Shown here: piece by piece, positions 23,596 to 32,250 of the stretch
Layout: each line of letters begins with the position of its first letter
Numbering within the stretch: position 1 is the stretch's first letter
Source of the DNA: an uncultured Clostridium sp.
GTDB lineage: Bacteria; Bacillota; Clostridia; TANB77; CAG-508
Direction: 5' to 3'
Length of the DNA: 45,764 nucleotides
Assembly (NCBI GenBank): GCA_900554365.1
Contig: USGY01000010.1
Location: forward strand, 1 to 45,764
Notes under the pieces: model-generated
What the model was told of the DNA's origin: nothing
Databases searched by the model: none
What the model saw: only the letters and a program-made list of their open reading frames with translations
Translations under genes and position numbers: made by a program

Positions 23596-24537
23596 TTAAT
23601 TATTTTGATAATCATATGATTCAATTAAAAATTTTGAAATTGTCATAGATGCATTTACTATTAGTAAAGCATGTCTTTTATCTGGCTTATATGTAATTGC
23701 ATGTCTATCTCCCATTTTATTAGATATACTTGACATTCCTGCAATTATACTAATAAACCCATTTAGTATTTCATTTATTGAATTATTTGTATCTTTATTT
23801 GGATCCATATTTATTAATCTTCTCACTCTTTTATACAATCCTTCTATTTTACCATCATAATCTTGTCTTGCTCCTTTAATTTTTTCTTCAATAGATAATA
23901 AAATTTCTTCCACAAGACTTCTAGCATTTGTTATAGCTCCATCAAAATCTTCTTCATTTATTTTAATATTACATTTATTAATTTGCTGAATTATAAAGTC
24001 ATTTGATAATTTTTCAATAGCATCTCCTATTTCTATTGTTTCTGTTAATATCTCTAATTTTTGAGCCAACTTAATTATTTTATCTGTATTAGCCTCAGCT
24101 AAAACTTTTTGCACATAAACTCTTTTACTATTCCACTCTTTATATTCATCTCCATACTTTATATTTAAACCTTTAAATATAATATCTATTTCTGTAAAGG
24201 TATATTTTTCTTGCATATCATAAGCGATAGATGTAATAATGCTCTCTTTTTTTATTGGATCATTCCATTTTTCAAACATTAATATATCATTAATTATTGG
24301 TTCTAAAAATTCTATTAGTCCTTCTGCGTTTCCTTGTACAGGTAAATAAGAGTTAATTTCAGTTATGTACTTTTGTAGGTTATTTTCCTCTAAATATATT
24401 ATTAATAACTTAATCTTAGCTTCCAATTTTTTATCCATTAAATAACTATAATCACCATCATAACAATATTCATGATAATTATCTCGTATTTGTTCAAAAA
24501 TATCCGTTATATCTTTCGCTACACTCTTTATATTCAT
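23596..24537 (-). CDS. Abi_C-domain (abortive infection) protein
   Basis: A 313-residue helical protein. The last 90 residues match the abortive-infection C-terminal pattern: AITNARSLVEEILLSIEEKI, INEILNGFISIIAGMSSISN, NKMGDRHA and KRHALLIVNASMTISKFLIES. Abi_C domains are distant HEPN relatives. The start at 24537 is chosen because GAGGTG lies eight bases before it; the frame upstream only runs antiparallel through the methylase 3' end. It is the first gene of the three-gene cassette and lies 52 bp after the MT-A70 methylase. It probably senses or responds to phage. The function is inferred. Confidence 0.7.
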   Translation of the reverse strand: MNIKSVAKDITDIFEQIRDNYHEYCYDGDYSYLMDKKLEAKIKLLIIYLEENNLQKYITEINSYLPVQGNAEGLIEFLEPIINDILMFEKWNDPIKKESIITSIAYDMQEKYTFTEIDIIFKGLNIKYGDEYKEWNSKRVYVQKVLAEANTDKIIKLAQKLEILTETIEIGDAIEKLSNDFIIQQINKCNIKINEEDFDGAITNARSLVEEILLSIEEKIKGARQDYDGKIEGLYKRVRRLINMDPNKDTNNSINEILNGFISIIAGMSSISNKMGDRHAITYKPDKRHALLIVNASMTISKFLIESYDYQNN

Positions 24538-24589
24538 TATATTGCACCTCTGTTTGATTATAGCAAATATTGCCTCATCTTTCAACAAA

Positions 24590-25138
24590 CTAAACTTCAT
24601 TACCCCAACAGTCCCATCCATCAACAGTCTGTCTTGCAAATAGTTCAATTCTAGGTAAATCCCCAACAAGTTCTATTATTTTTTCTCTAATTACATCAGG
24701 CTTTTTACTATGTTTTTCAATAGGCTCATATACTATTTGAGAAACTTTACTTGATTTTCTTTTAATTGTTCCTTTTGTACCTATTAAACACAATTCTGAA
24801 TTTGCTCTAGTCCAATGTCCCATACCAAAGAAAAAAGTGTTGCTTTTCTTATTTCTTTTTATCCAATTAAAGCCACAAGTTTTATACTTAAATCCCCATT
24901 CTTTCATAGTTCTTAAACCTTCTAATAAGCAGGGGAATGTAACCCACAAAAAAAGAATACAATCACGATCTGAAATTTTTTTGATTGTATCCTTCATATT
25001 TACTATATCCTCTATATTCATTGTGGGGTAATGTTTTTCTGCTGTACCCATACCATCTCTCCAAGTTTTATACTTCCAAGGTGGATCTGCGTATATTATT
25101 TTGTATTTTTTATCAGTTGTATATATATCTGTTACCAA
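24590..25138 (-). CDS. MT-A70 family adenine methyltransferase
   Basis: A 182-residue N6-adenine methyltransferase. The catalytic DPPW is in IIYADPPWKYK near residue 20, and the MT-A70 blocks HYPTMNIEDIVNM, CILFLWVTFP and HSKKPDVIREKIIEL are visible. The TTG at 25138 is the likely start, with AAAGGAGG seven bases upstream inside the end of the M23 gene; the two stops and starts are one base apart. Such methylases are regular passengers of Clostridia conjugative transposons and probably protect incoming DNA from host restriction. No nuclease partner is adjacent. Confidence 0.88.
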   Translation of the reverse strand: MVTDIYTTDKKYKIIYADPPWKYKTWRDGMGTAEKHYPTMNIEDIVNMKDTIKKISDRDCILFLWVTFPCLLEGLRTMKEWGFKYKTCGFNWIKRNKKSNTFFFGMGHWTRANSELCLIGTKGTIKRKSSKVSQIVYEPIEKHSKKPDVIREKIIELVGDLPRIELFARQTVDGWDCWGNEV

Positions 25139-25139
25139 T

Positions 25140-25868
25140 CTAAACCTCCTTTTCTCCATATAAATATTCTCTAGGATTTACAAAATCTCCATTTTGCGAC
25201 ATTCTTATTTCAAAGTGTAAATGTGAGCCTGTGCTATATCCGGGATTTGGATCTCTGTCAGGATCTCCTCCTTGAATTCCTATGATTGTGCCTTGTTCAA
25301 CTTCTTGTCCTTCCACAACATCTATTCTTGCTAAATGAGCATAAAAAGTATAATATATAGTACCACTTTCCGTTGTATGTTTTATTTCAACACAATTTCC
25401 ATAACCTTGTTGTACTCCTGCAAATACAATACTTCCTTTTTCAACACCTGTAATATTTGAGTGCCAAGCTCCTGCTAAATCAATTCCTGTATGAAAGCTT
25501 TGTTTTCCCGTAACAGGATGTACTCTAGATCCAAATTCACTTGTAACAGTTGCATTTTGAACAGGCATAGGAAAAGTCCCGTTATATTCAAGTTCTCCAA
25601 TTTGAGGAGTAGTGGCATAGTTATCGTGCATTTCAACTAATGAATAATAAGAATCATCTGTTGCTTTTCCATCTTCTCCAAAGCCAAAAAAACTTTTAAT
25701 CGTATCAATAGTAGATGTAATTGCAAAAATAGGAATTAAGATTATAAATACCATAATAACAATAGCAATAATAATCCCTATTATTAGTCTTTGCCTTTTT
25801 TCCTCATCTGTTATTTGACTAATTACTGCTTGTGCAATAAGTTTAAGTGTATGTGGATCTACTGCCAT
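25140..25868 (-). CDS. M23-family peptidoglycan hydrolase of the transfer apparatus
   Basis: A 242-residue protein with a cytoplasmic N-terminus, a membrane helix (about 29-52, IIGIIIAIVIMVFIILIPIF) and an extracellular M23/LytM domain. Zinc ligands are visible in FHTGIDLAG (His, Asp) and GSHLHFEIR (His-x-His). It should open the cell wall for the mating channel, like the lysozyme/NlpC proteins of other ICEs. Its ATG overlaps the virB4 stop codon (TAATG), so translation is coupled. It is smaller than many relatives because it lacks a second hydrolase domain. Confidence 0.9.
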   Translation of the reverse strand: MAVDPHTLKLIAQAVISQITDEEKRQRLIIGIIIAIVIMVFIILIPIFAITSTIDTIKSFFGFGEDGKATDDSYYSLVEMHDNYATTPQIGELEYNGTFPMPVQNATVTSEFGSRVHPVTGKQSFHTGIDLAGAWHSNITGVEKGSIVFAGVQQGYGNCVEIKHTTESGTIYYTFYAHLARIDVVEGQEVEQGTIIGIQGGDPDRDPNPGYSTGSHLHFEIRMSQNGDFVNPREYLYGEKEV

Positions 25869-27700
25869 TAACGACCACCACCTTTACCAAAATACTCAAA
25901 CTCAATAGGGAAGATATCAAACCTTACAAATATTCTGTTTGAGCCAATGATAAATAATGCTAGACCTCTTTTCTTTTTATATAAAAATTCTGCTTGTGCC
26001 TCACTTAGTTTAAATAATTCTGTTGATTCTTCCAAGTTTTGTCCATCTGTTCCCATTAAAATTTTATATGTTGCCATATCTAATATTGCTTGTCCATACA
26101 TTTTTACAGAACTATCTAAGAAGTCAACAATAGAGTGAGAAATAATTACCAAACTTCCTTCATACTTTCTACACCTCTTAGCAACATTTCTTAGAAATAT
26201 TAAGGTTTGTGGTACTTCAGGATCTATAAGTAAATAAGCTTCATCACATACAAGCATCGTTTTTTCTTCTTTATCTTTACTCATAATTTCCCAACAATAA
26301 GTTAAAATATTAAAATATTGAGCTTTTTTTATTCTATCTGAAGCATTTTGCAAATTGAAAGTATCAAAACATACCACTTGTGCTATATCATTTACTGAAG
26401 TATATCCATTAAATAAGCCTTTTTCTGCTCCTATACTAATTCCTCTAAATAAACTCTTTAAAGTTGCGAATACCTTTTGTTTATCCTTATCTTTTTCTGA
26501 ATTAGCTTTTTCTTCAAGTAAATTATATAAGTCTGTCATTATTGGAAATTTATTATTAGGAATGCCTGTTATATCTGTATCCCAAGTTATACCAAATTTT
26601 CCATATAGTTCTTCTAATACTTCTTCTAAATAAGCAATTTGAATAGAATTTAATTCAGGATATAGTAGTTTGAAAAAAGTCCTTAATGTTTGAAAATGTA
26701 GAGCCATAGCTCCCATTCCTTTGCCTTCGTCTTTATATCCTCGTTCTTCTTCATTTTCATCGTCTAAAGGAACTTCTTTTATTTGTAAAGGATTTATAAT
26801 TCCACCTCTACCACTACCAATATCAATCCATTTTTCTCCTAAATTCTCTGTCATTTCTTTATATTCTCTTTCAGGATCTATTAAAATTACTTTTGTATTT
26901 GTCATATATTCATTTAGAATTAAATGTTTAGCAACAGTTGATTTTCCAACACCTGCTGTACCCATAATTACAAAATTTGAGTTTGTTCTATCTCCACCTC
27001 TTTTCCAAGGATCAAGTATTACAATTCCACCTTTTGTATCTCTTGCAAAATAATATTTATTTCCATCATTAAATCCTGAACTAGAAAATGGAAGTCCACC
27101 AATCCAAGAACTTTCCAACATATTTCTATCAGCTATTTCTTTTATAACAGGATCTGTAATTGAAAAAGGCGACATTAACTTAAATGAGTTTTTACTCAAA
27201 TTAGTTAATAATCGCCCTTTCATTTGCATTGTTGCAAGTTTAGTTGTTACAGCTTTAGACCTTTGTTTTAATTCTTCCATATCTTCAGCAATAACCATTA
27301 TGGCAATAGTAACATATACAACAGTTTCTCCGTTAAGATCAATCTTCTCAATTAGTTCTCTTGCATCTTCAATTTCTCTTTCTGTTCTTTGCCTTAATAT
27401 TTCGTCTTTAATGCTATCATACTGAATTTCATTTTGCCTAATACCTTTACTTATATTCTGCATTAATGTATCTTTTTCAGTAGGAGATATATTTATAGAG
27501 CAAACTGTGTTAGGTATATTTGCAATGTTTTCAAGCCATCCAACCTTTACTTTTTGAGGGTATTTTGTTATTGCATAAACCCTGCCTAAGTAATCTCCAA
27601 CTCTAAAATAATTTTTATAATATTCAATACCACCTATTGGAGCAAGAATATTAAGTAAAGTTAAGTTTTCTGTTATTCTTATAATTTCTTTATTCTTCAA
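25868..27700 (-). CDS. VirB4-like conjugation ATPase, C-terminal subunit
   Basis: A 610-residue ATPase that powers type IV secretion. Walker A is GTAGVGKST near residue 255 and Walker B is MLVCDEAYLLID near residue 490. The frame lacks the full N-terminal CagE/TrbE region, part of which is encoded by the preceding gene. The TTG start follows GAAGGAGG, and the previous stop is one base away, so the pair is coupled. It resembles the CD1110-type VirB4 of Clostridia conjugative transposons. It acts at the inner face of the membrane with VirD4 and the TrbL-like protein. Confidence 0.92.
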   Translation of the reverse strand: MKNKEIIRITENLTLLNILAPIGGIEYYKNYFRVGDYLGRVYAITKYPQKVKVGWLENIANIPNTVCSINISPTEKDTLMQNISKGIRQNEIQYDSIKDEILRQRTEREIEDARELIEKIDLNGETVVYVTIAIMVIAEDMEELKQRSKAVTTKLATMQMKGRLLTNLSKNSFKLMSPFSITDPVIKEIADRNMLESSWIGGLPFSSSGFNDGNKYYFARDTKGGIVILDPWKRGGDRTNSNFVIMGTAGVGKSTVAKHLILNEYMTNTKVILIDPEREYKEMTENLGEKWIDIGSGRGGIINPLQIKEVPLDDENEEERGYKDEGKGMGAMALHFQTLRTFFKLLYPELNSIQIAYLEEVLEELYGKFGITWDTDITGIPNNKFPIMTDLYNLLEEKANSEKDKDKQKVFATLKSLFRGISIGAEKGLFNGYTSVNDIAQVVCFDTFNLQNASDRIKKAQYFNILTYCWEIMSKDKEEKTMLVCDEAYLLIDPEVPQTLIFLRNVAKRCRKYEGSLVIISHSIVDFLDSSVKMYGQAILDMATYKILMGTDGQNLEESTELFKLSEAQAEFLYKKKRGLALFIIGSNRIFVRFDIFPIEFEYFGKGGGR

Positions 27701-27701
27701 T

Positions 27702-28313
27702 TTAAGCCTCCTTCAGCATCAAAACTTTATCCTCAATATCTGTATCTTCTCTATGAGCATAATTCATATTTAAAAAGCTATTGCATAATTGAATTAAAGA
27801 AGGCTCATCAAGGATTTCAGCCTTTATGCCACATCTTTCAAATTTATTACTTAAATCTAAGCACCTTTTTAATAAATCTTTCTCTGAATTGTCATCATAT
27901 TTTGCATTTATCATTAAAAAAGATTGTCTTTCAACAATTTCTCCATTTAAAGATAATCTTTGTACTTCGTTTAAGTGTGTTTTTAGTAACTTTTTTTGAA
28001 TTGTATTATCAGTTGTATTTATAATTTCTGTTAAATATTCCTGCAAAGGAGATATATCAACAGCTCTAGCAATATTAAAATATTTCATTTCTCCTTGTTC
28101 AGAAGAAAGTTCAGCAGATAATTCATTTATCAAGTTATTTTTTTCTCTATCTGTTAGTAATTGTGTATTTATTGAATATATTTTAATTCCTGCAATTACA
28201 TTACCATCTCTTGTATAAATATAATTATTTCTAATATCTAATATTCCAATTTCTTCATTACAAGTTTTTTCTTTTGTTTTTTTACCAAATATCATATTTA
28301 ATAAGTTTCCCAA
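27702..28313 (-). CDS. VirB4 N-terminal-like partner protein
   Basis: A 203-residue soluble protein whose middle (EEIGILDIRNNYIYTRDGNV then AGIKIYSI) resembles the N-terminal domain of VirB4/TraE ATPases. The TTG at 28313 is the likely start (GGAGG seven bases upstream); an ATG lies at 28295. It ends one base before the ATPase gene begins. Either VirB4 is naturally split in this lineage or this is a separate conserved subunit. Both frames are open and have good ribosome sites, so decay is unlikely. Confidence 0.75.
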   Translation of the reverse strand: MGNLLNMIFGKKTKEKTCNEEIGILDIRNNYIYTRDGNVIAGIKIYSINTQLLTDREKNNLINELSAELSSEQGEMKYFNIARAVDISPLQEYLTEIINTTDNTIQKKLLKTHLNEVQRLSLNGEIVERQSFLMINAKYDDNSEKDLLKRCLDLSNKFERCGIKAEILDEPSLIQLCNSFLNMNYAHREDTDIEDKVLMLKEA

Positions 28314-28317
28314 TATA

Positions 28318-28638
28318 TTACCTCCATTTATTAAAATATTTATATCTGTATTGTTTTTGCGTATTAGCAAAATCAATTAAAAATTTAATTTGCCTAGTAA
28401 CACATAAATTATTTTCATCTTTAGCAGTTGCTATAATTGTTCCTGCAACTCCTATAAATTCTATTAATACAGGTAATAAAAAACTACCCTTTAATTTGTA
28501 AATAATTAAACTAATAGGAAGTAGACAGGCAAAAACAATTATCGTAGGTATAAGTTCTTTAATTCCATATCCTTTAAAAAATTCCATTCTTGTTTTCACA
28601 TTAGAAGGAATGTATAACTTGTAGTCATCATTTTCCAT
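28318..28638 (-). CDS. PrgI-family membrane protein (VirB3-like)
   Basis: A 106-residue protein with the PrgI layout: IPSNVKTRMEFFKGYGIKEL then two membrane helices (about 28-50 and 53-70) and a cytoplasmic tail with VTRQIKFLIDFANTQKQYRY. PrgI proteins take the place of VirB3 in Gram-positive type IV secretion and sit beside VirB4. The ATG follows GGAGG. It is five bases before the VirB4 N-terminal partner, the usual gene order. Confidence 0.88.
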   Translation of the reverse strand: MENDDYKLYIPSNVKTRMEFFKGYGIKELIPTIIVFACLLPISLIIYKLKGSFLLPVLIEFIGVAGTIIATAKDENNLCVTRQIKFLIDFANTQKQYRYKYFNKWR

Positions 28639-28640
28639 TC

Positions 28641-28856
28641 TTAACCTCCATAATAATTTTTAATTAAGTCTAAGATTACAAATATTAGCTCTGCTATAAT
28701 TCCAAAAACTATGGTATTTTTAATTTTCTTCTTATATGATCCTTGTGCATCTTCATCATAAATCATTTTAGTAAAGCAAAATATTACTCTAAAAACAACT
28801 CCAAGTGGAATTATAGCAACTCTTAATAAATCTATTATTTCATCTAATATTTCCAT
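28641..28856 (-). CDS. Small two-helix membrane protein of the transfer locus
   Basis: A 71-residue protein with membrane helices at about 11-30 (VAIIPLGVVFRVIFCFT) and 47-65 (TIVFGIIAELIFVILDLI) separated by a basic loop (GSYKKKIKN). It lies between the TrbL-like and PrgI genes with 2-3 bp gaps. It resembles TrbC/VirB2-like or Maff2-type small proteins by size and order only. The ribosome site is weak (AAAGGG), consistent with translational coupling. Confidence 0.75.
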   Translation of the reverse strand: MEILDEIIDLLRVAIIPLGVVFRVIFCFTKMIYDEDAQGSYKKKIKNTIVFGIIAELIFVILDLIKNYYGG

Positions 28857-28859
28857 AGT

Positions 28860-29717
28860 TTACCCTTTCTTTAATGTACTCAGCTTTCTTTTAATTTGAG
28901 AAGAAAGCTCCATAGTTTTACTTGTAGTAACAATTACACTACTTATTCCTCCTGTTCCACCACCAAGCATAAATTCTTGTAGGAACTTAGGTGTTTTTAT
29001 TGCCATTATAATCGCAGCGATTCCAAATAGCATTTTTACATTCATTATCAGTATTATTGCGATTTTGCATAATATAATTTGTACTAAAACTGTTAAAATA
29101 CTTTTTATAAGTTTTTCTGAATAAGATTTAAAAACTCCTCCGTCAGGATTTACCAAACCAACACAGGCAAGAGGAAATCCTAATTTTAATACAAACATTT
29201 CTAATGCTCTCATTAAAAATTGTATATATAAAACAAATAATAGTATTAAAGCAATTAAAGCTATTATTGCTGTAAATAAACCTGCTGTTGCAATATTAGC
29301 AATAATAGTAGTAAGTGATATATTATTTGCTAAGTTCATAGCTGTTAATATAGATTCTCCAAAAGATTGAGCAATTTGAACTATCCAATCATATAAAACT
29401 GAGAAACTAATTGCTACCACTATTGCCCTAACAAAATAGACAATGTAGGTAAGTGGAGGAGTATCAGCCTCTCCATCTGTCCATAAAATATACATATCAA
29501 AACCTTTTTTTAAAAACTTTAATACTATTAAGGATATTGCTAAACTTAATATAAGTGCTTTTAATTCAGAGAAATCAACTACTGTACTACCAAAGTTTGA
29601 GGCAATATAATTTTCAGAATTTAAGCACATATCAATTAGTCCATTAAATGCAGAATTTATTACATTATCAGCACCACCAATAATACTGGTAATCAATCCA
29701 GTTAAAATTGATTCCAA
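28860..29717 (-). CDS. VirB6/TrbL-like multi-pass channel protein
   Basis: A 285-residue integral membrane protein with about six hydrophobic helices (for example ALILSLAISLIVLKFL, AIVVAISFSVLYDWI, GLFTAIIALIALILLFVLYI and LVQIILCKIAIILIMNV). A glycine-rich cytoplasmic loop (MLGGGTGGISSV) lies near the C-terminus. This is the VirB6/TrbL layout, forming the inner-membrane channel of Gram-positive conjugation systems. The TTG start follows AGAAGGAGG. It is operonic with PrgI and VirB4. Confidence 0.8.
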   Translation of the reverse strand: MESILTGLITSIIGGADNVINSAFNGLIDMCLNSENYIASNFGSTVVDFSELKALILSLAISLIVLKFLKKGFDMYILWTDGEADTPPLTYIVYFVRAIVVAISFSVLYDWIVQIAQSFGESILTAMNLANNISLTTIIANIATAGLFTAIIALIALILLFVLYIQFLMRALEMFVLKLGFPLACVGLVNPDGGVFKSYSEKLIKSILTVLVQIILCKIAIILIMNVKMLFGIAAIIMAIKTPKFLQEFMLGGGTGGISSVIVTTSKTMELSSQIKRKLSTLKKG

Positions 29718-29731
29718 AATGTACCTCCTTC

Positions 29732-30079
29732 TTATCTATAATATCCGACAATTAAGTTTATAAGACCACTAGCAACTATGACACCTACACAACAAATAAT
29801 TGCTATTTTAATTCTTGAATCCCATCTCTTGCCATCCATTTCATCACTTGATGATTTTCTAAGCAAGTAATATCCAATCAATAATACAGTTAAAATAGGA
29901 GCAAGAATTAACAACCAATTTGTTAAATCAGTTATTAATTTTTGTGTTCCTGTTGCTATTACGCTGTCTTGCACAGCTCCAAAGCAAGTGCTTGTTGAAC
30001 AAAAAAGACTTGTTATAACAAGTCCTGCTTTTCCTATTTTTCCTAAATACTTTTTTGTTTTTTCTTTTATTTTCCTCAT
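29732..30079 (-). CDS. VirB2/TrbC-like pilin-type membrane protein
   Basis: A 115-residue protein. A long basic leader (MRKIKEKTKKYLGKIGKAG) with a hydrophobic stretch ends in TCFGA, a plausible signal-peptidase site. Two membrane helices follow (about 47-67 and 85-108) with a short basic loop. Size and layout match TrbC/VirB2 and Maff2-type proteins. The ATG at 30079 follows AAGGAG by nine bases; an extension to 30106 would overlap virD4. It should form part of the channel across the envelope. Confidence 0.75.
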   Translation of the reverse strand: MRKIKEKTKKYLGKIGKAGLVITSLFCSTSTCFGAVQDSVIATGTQKLITDLTNWLLILAPILTVLLIGYYLLRKSSSDEMDGKRWDSRIKIAIICCVGVIVASGLINLIVGYYR

Positions 30080-30092
30080 ACATAAATTCTCC

Positions 30093-31895
30093 TTATCTAT
30101 AAACATTCCATATTCCCCATAGTTTTATATCTTCAATTTCTTTAATAGGTCTTTGATTTTCTCTTTCTAATCTTAATTTTCTGTTATGCTCTTGATTTCC
30201 CATACCAAACAATTTGTTAAATTTCCATTTAGAAATATCAGGTAGTTTAGTTATTATAGGAAATAGACCTGCCTGAATCACTAAAACATAAGGTCTTTCA
30301 ATTCTAAGTATTTCATCTTCTGTAAGTAGATTTCTGCTAATTAAATTAACAGATTCAGAATTACTGCCATTTTGATATTTGCCATAACTACTTGATTTAC
30401 TATAACTAGAAGTAGTATAAGTTCCTAATTTTTTTGAGATTATACTTGCTGTTTCATTTGAGGCAGTTTTCAAATATATCCAAGTCTGACAGTTATCTCT
30501 TATATTTTCAGCAATTTCACGACCATATTTGTTGTCAAGTTGTGAAAAAGATTGCAAAAATAAATTAAATCTAATTCTTCTACCACCTGCAACAGTAAGC
30601 ATATTTCCAAAAGCAGGTATGGTAGTAAAATTTCCAAACTCATCTAAAATATAATTAACTCTTATCTTTAGCTCTCCACCTCGTTCATCAGCTGATTCCA
30701 CAAGTGAAACATAGTTTTGATAAACAAAAAGTGAAGCTAGAGGATAATAAGTTGTTTTTTCATCAGGAAGTATAATATAAGTAACAGTTTTTCTTTCTCC
30801 TGATTGCTTTAAACTAAAATCACTTTTACAAGTCATTCCATAAATACTTTTACTTGTAAATAGTCTAAGTGTAGTTAGTGCTGAAGTAAAAAAAGATCCT
30901 CTTGTTTTTTCAGGTGCAATTCTTGCAATATTAAAAATTGTACTTGCAGGATGTTCAGGAGGTAAACTTTCAATGTATTTATTTATAGGCATTTGTTGTC
31001 CTACTGTTTTACACATTTCTGATATAAAGGAATATACATTAGTCAAATTTTGATATTCAGGGTGTTCTTTATTATCAAAAACTACACTCATAATAGCTCC
31101 TGCTATTACTGACATTTCGCCATCTCTCCATATCTTTTCCATTTTAGTTTCTTCATTTCCAACTAAACTTTGAGTTATATCCCAAGCATATTCTTCAGCT
31201 TTTCTAAAGTCATTTTTATTTACTGCATTTATAACAGGTTGTAAAAAATTATATCTTGTACTTTTAGTAGGATTCTTAAAATCTAAAGTTATAATTTCAT
31301 ATCCCAAGTTTTCTAAAAACTTTGAAGTATAATGATATATTTCAGCTTTTGGATCTGAAATAATCATACTTTCTCCTGCTAAGCCAAGATTTCCAACTGT
31401 TTGTAATACAATACTCCTTGTTTTACCACTCCTTGTAGCTCCAACTACCAAACTATGAATATTATCATCAATATAATAAATATTCTCTTTGTTTTTTTGT
31501 TTTTCATATCCTATAACAATTCCACCTGAATTAAATGTAGTATTTGTATCACTTAAAGTGTTAAATTTAAAAGCTTTTTTAAACTCTTTTTTTGAAAGCC
31601 ACCTAGCTGTACCGTGTTGTCCTTGCCCCATTATTTCAGGTGTTTTTAATTTATCTGTAACACTTACAGTTTCACTTTGAAAAACATTCTTATTTCCAAA
31701 ACCAAAAAGCATAATAAATACAATTTCAAAAAGCAAATAAACAAGAAAAAATAGTAGTAATAATTGTTTATCAACTACTATTTGAGAAAACTCTATTTTA
31801 GCAAGTTTGGTGTGGATTATAGCACTTAAATAAATACTTAGGGGGATATTAAGTATTGATAAAACTGCTACTATACCAAATTTTCTTTTATTCAT
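30093..31895 (-). CDS. VirD4/TraG-type coupling protein
   Basis: A 600-residue coupling ATPase that brings the relaxase-DNA complex to the channel. Two N-terminal membrane helices (about 7-27 and 44-64) precede the ATPase domain with Walker A VVGATRSGKT near residue 150 and Walker B VNYILDEFGNF near residue 410. TARWLSKKEF at the domain entry is typical of Gram-positive VirD4. The ATG follows AGGAGATGAATTAGAAA and overlaps the upstream DUF3846-like gene. It is complete. Confidence 0.95.
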   Translation of the reverse strand: MNKRKFGIVAVLSILNIPLSIYLSAIIHTKLAKIEFSQIVVDKQLLLLFFLVYLLFEIVFIMLFGFGNKNVFQSETVSVTDKLKTPEIMGQGQHGTARWLSKKEFKKAFKFNTLSDTNTTFNSGGIVIGYEKQKNKENIYYIDDNIHSLVVGATRSGKTRSIVLQTVGNLGLAGESMIISDPKAEIYHYTSKFLENLGYEIITLDFKNPTKSTRYNFLQPVINAVNKNDFRKAEEYAWDITQSLVGNEETKMEKIWRDGEMSVIAGAIMSVVFDNKEHPEYQNLTNVYSFISEMCKTVGQQMPINKYIESLPPEHPASTIFNIARIAPEKTRGSFFTSALTTLRLFTSKSIYGMTCKSDFSLKQSGERKTVTYIILPDEKTTYYPLASLFVYQNYVSLVESADERGGELKIRVNYILDEFGNFTTIPAFGNMLTVAGGRRIRFNLFLQSFSQLDNKYGREIAENIRDNCQTWIYLKTASNETASIISKKLGTYTTSSYSKSSSYGKYQNGSNSESVNLISRNLLTEDEILRIERPYVLVIQAGLFPIITKLPDISKWKFNKLFGMGNQEHNRKLRLERENQRPIKEIEDIKLWGIWNVYR

Positions 31896-32223
31896 TTTCT
31901 AATTCATCTCCTTGTTCTAAATCATTTTCTATTTGAAATTCAGCAGTATATGCTTTTATTTGTTCTTCAGTTAAATCTTTAAAGTCTTGAAGTTTCTCGT
32001 CATTACCTGTTATCACAAAATTTCCTCTTATATTCAATCCGTCAATAGTTCTATTTACTGGAAGTAATTTTTTAAAGGCATCCTCGTCATAAACTATAAG
32101 AACATCTTTATATTTTATAACCTCAATATTTTCATTGCCCACAATTCTTCTTAAAGTATTTAGTCTATTAGGAATTCTTTTTAATTCAGGCTTTTTGCTA
32201 TTTTCAACTATGAGAACTAACAT
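31888..32223 (-). CDS. DUF3846-like small protein next to the relaxase
   Basis: The core LLPVNRTIDGLNIRGNFVITGND followed by DFKDLTEEQIKAY matches the C-terminal half of DUF3846, also present at the end of the ArdA protein at 35572-36570. From the ATG at 32223 it is 111 residues. GGAGG (32251-32247) lies too far from this ATG; at normal spacing the frame has ATT codons, so the start is uncertain, and reinitiation after the relaxase stop is possible. It overlaps virD4 by 8 nt. Function is unknown. Confidence 0.65.
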   Translation of the reverse strand: MLVLIVENSKKPELKRIPNRLNTLRRIVGNENIEVIKYKDVLIVYDEDAFKKLLPVNRTIDGLNIRGNFVITGNDEKLQDFKDLTEEQIKAYTAEFQIENDLEQGDELENE

Positions 32224-32250
32224 ATTCTGTTTTTCAATAATTATCACCTC

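Noticed and set aside
24538..24669. Longer N-terminus for the Abi_C protein
   Set aside because: It overlaps the methylase 3' end and has no ribosome site, whereas the ATG at 24537 has GAGGTG at proper spacing.
27700..27702. VirB4 split as a frameshift
   Set aside because: Both parts have their own good ribosome sites and the arrangement fits separate subunits known from Clostridia elements, so I list two genes rather than a broken one.
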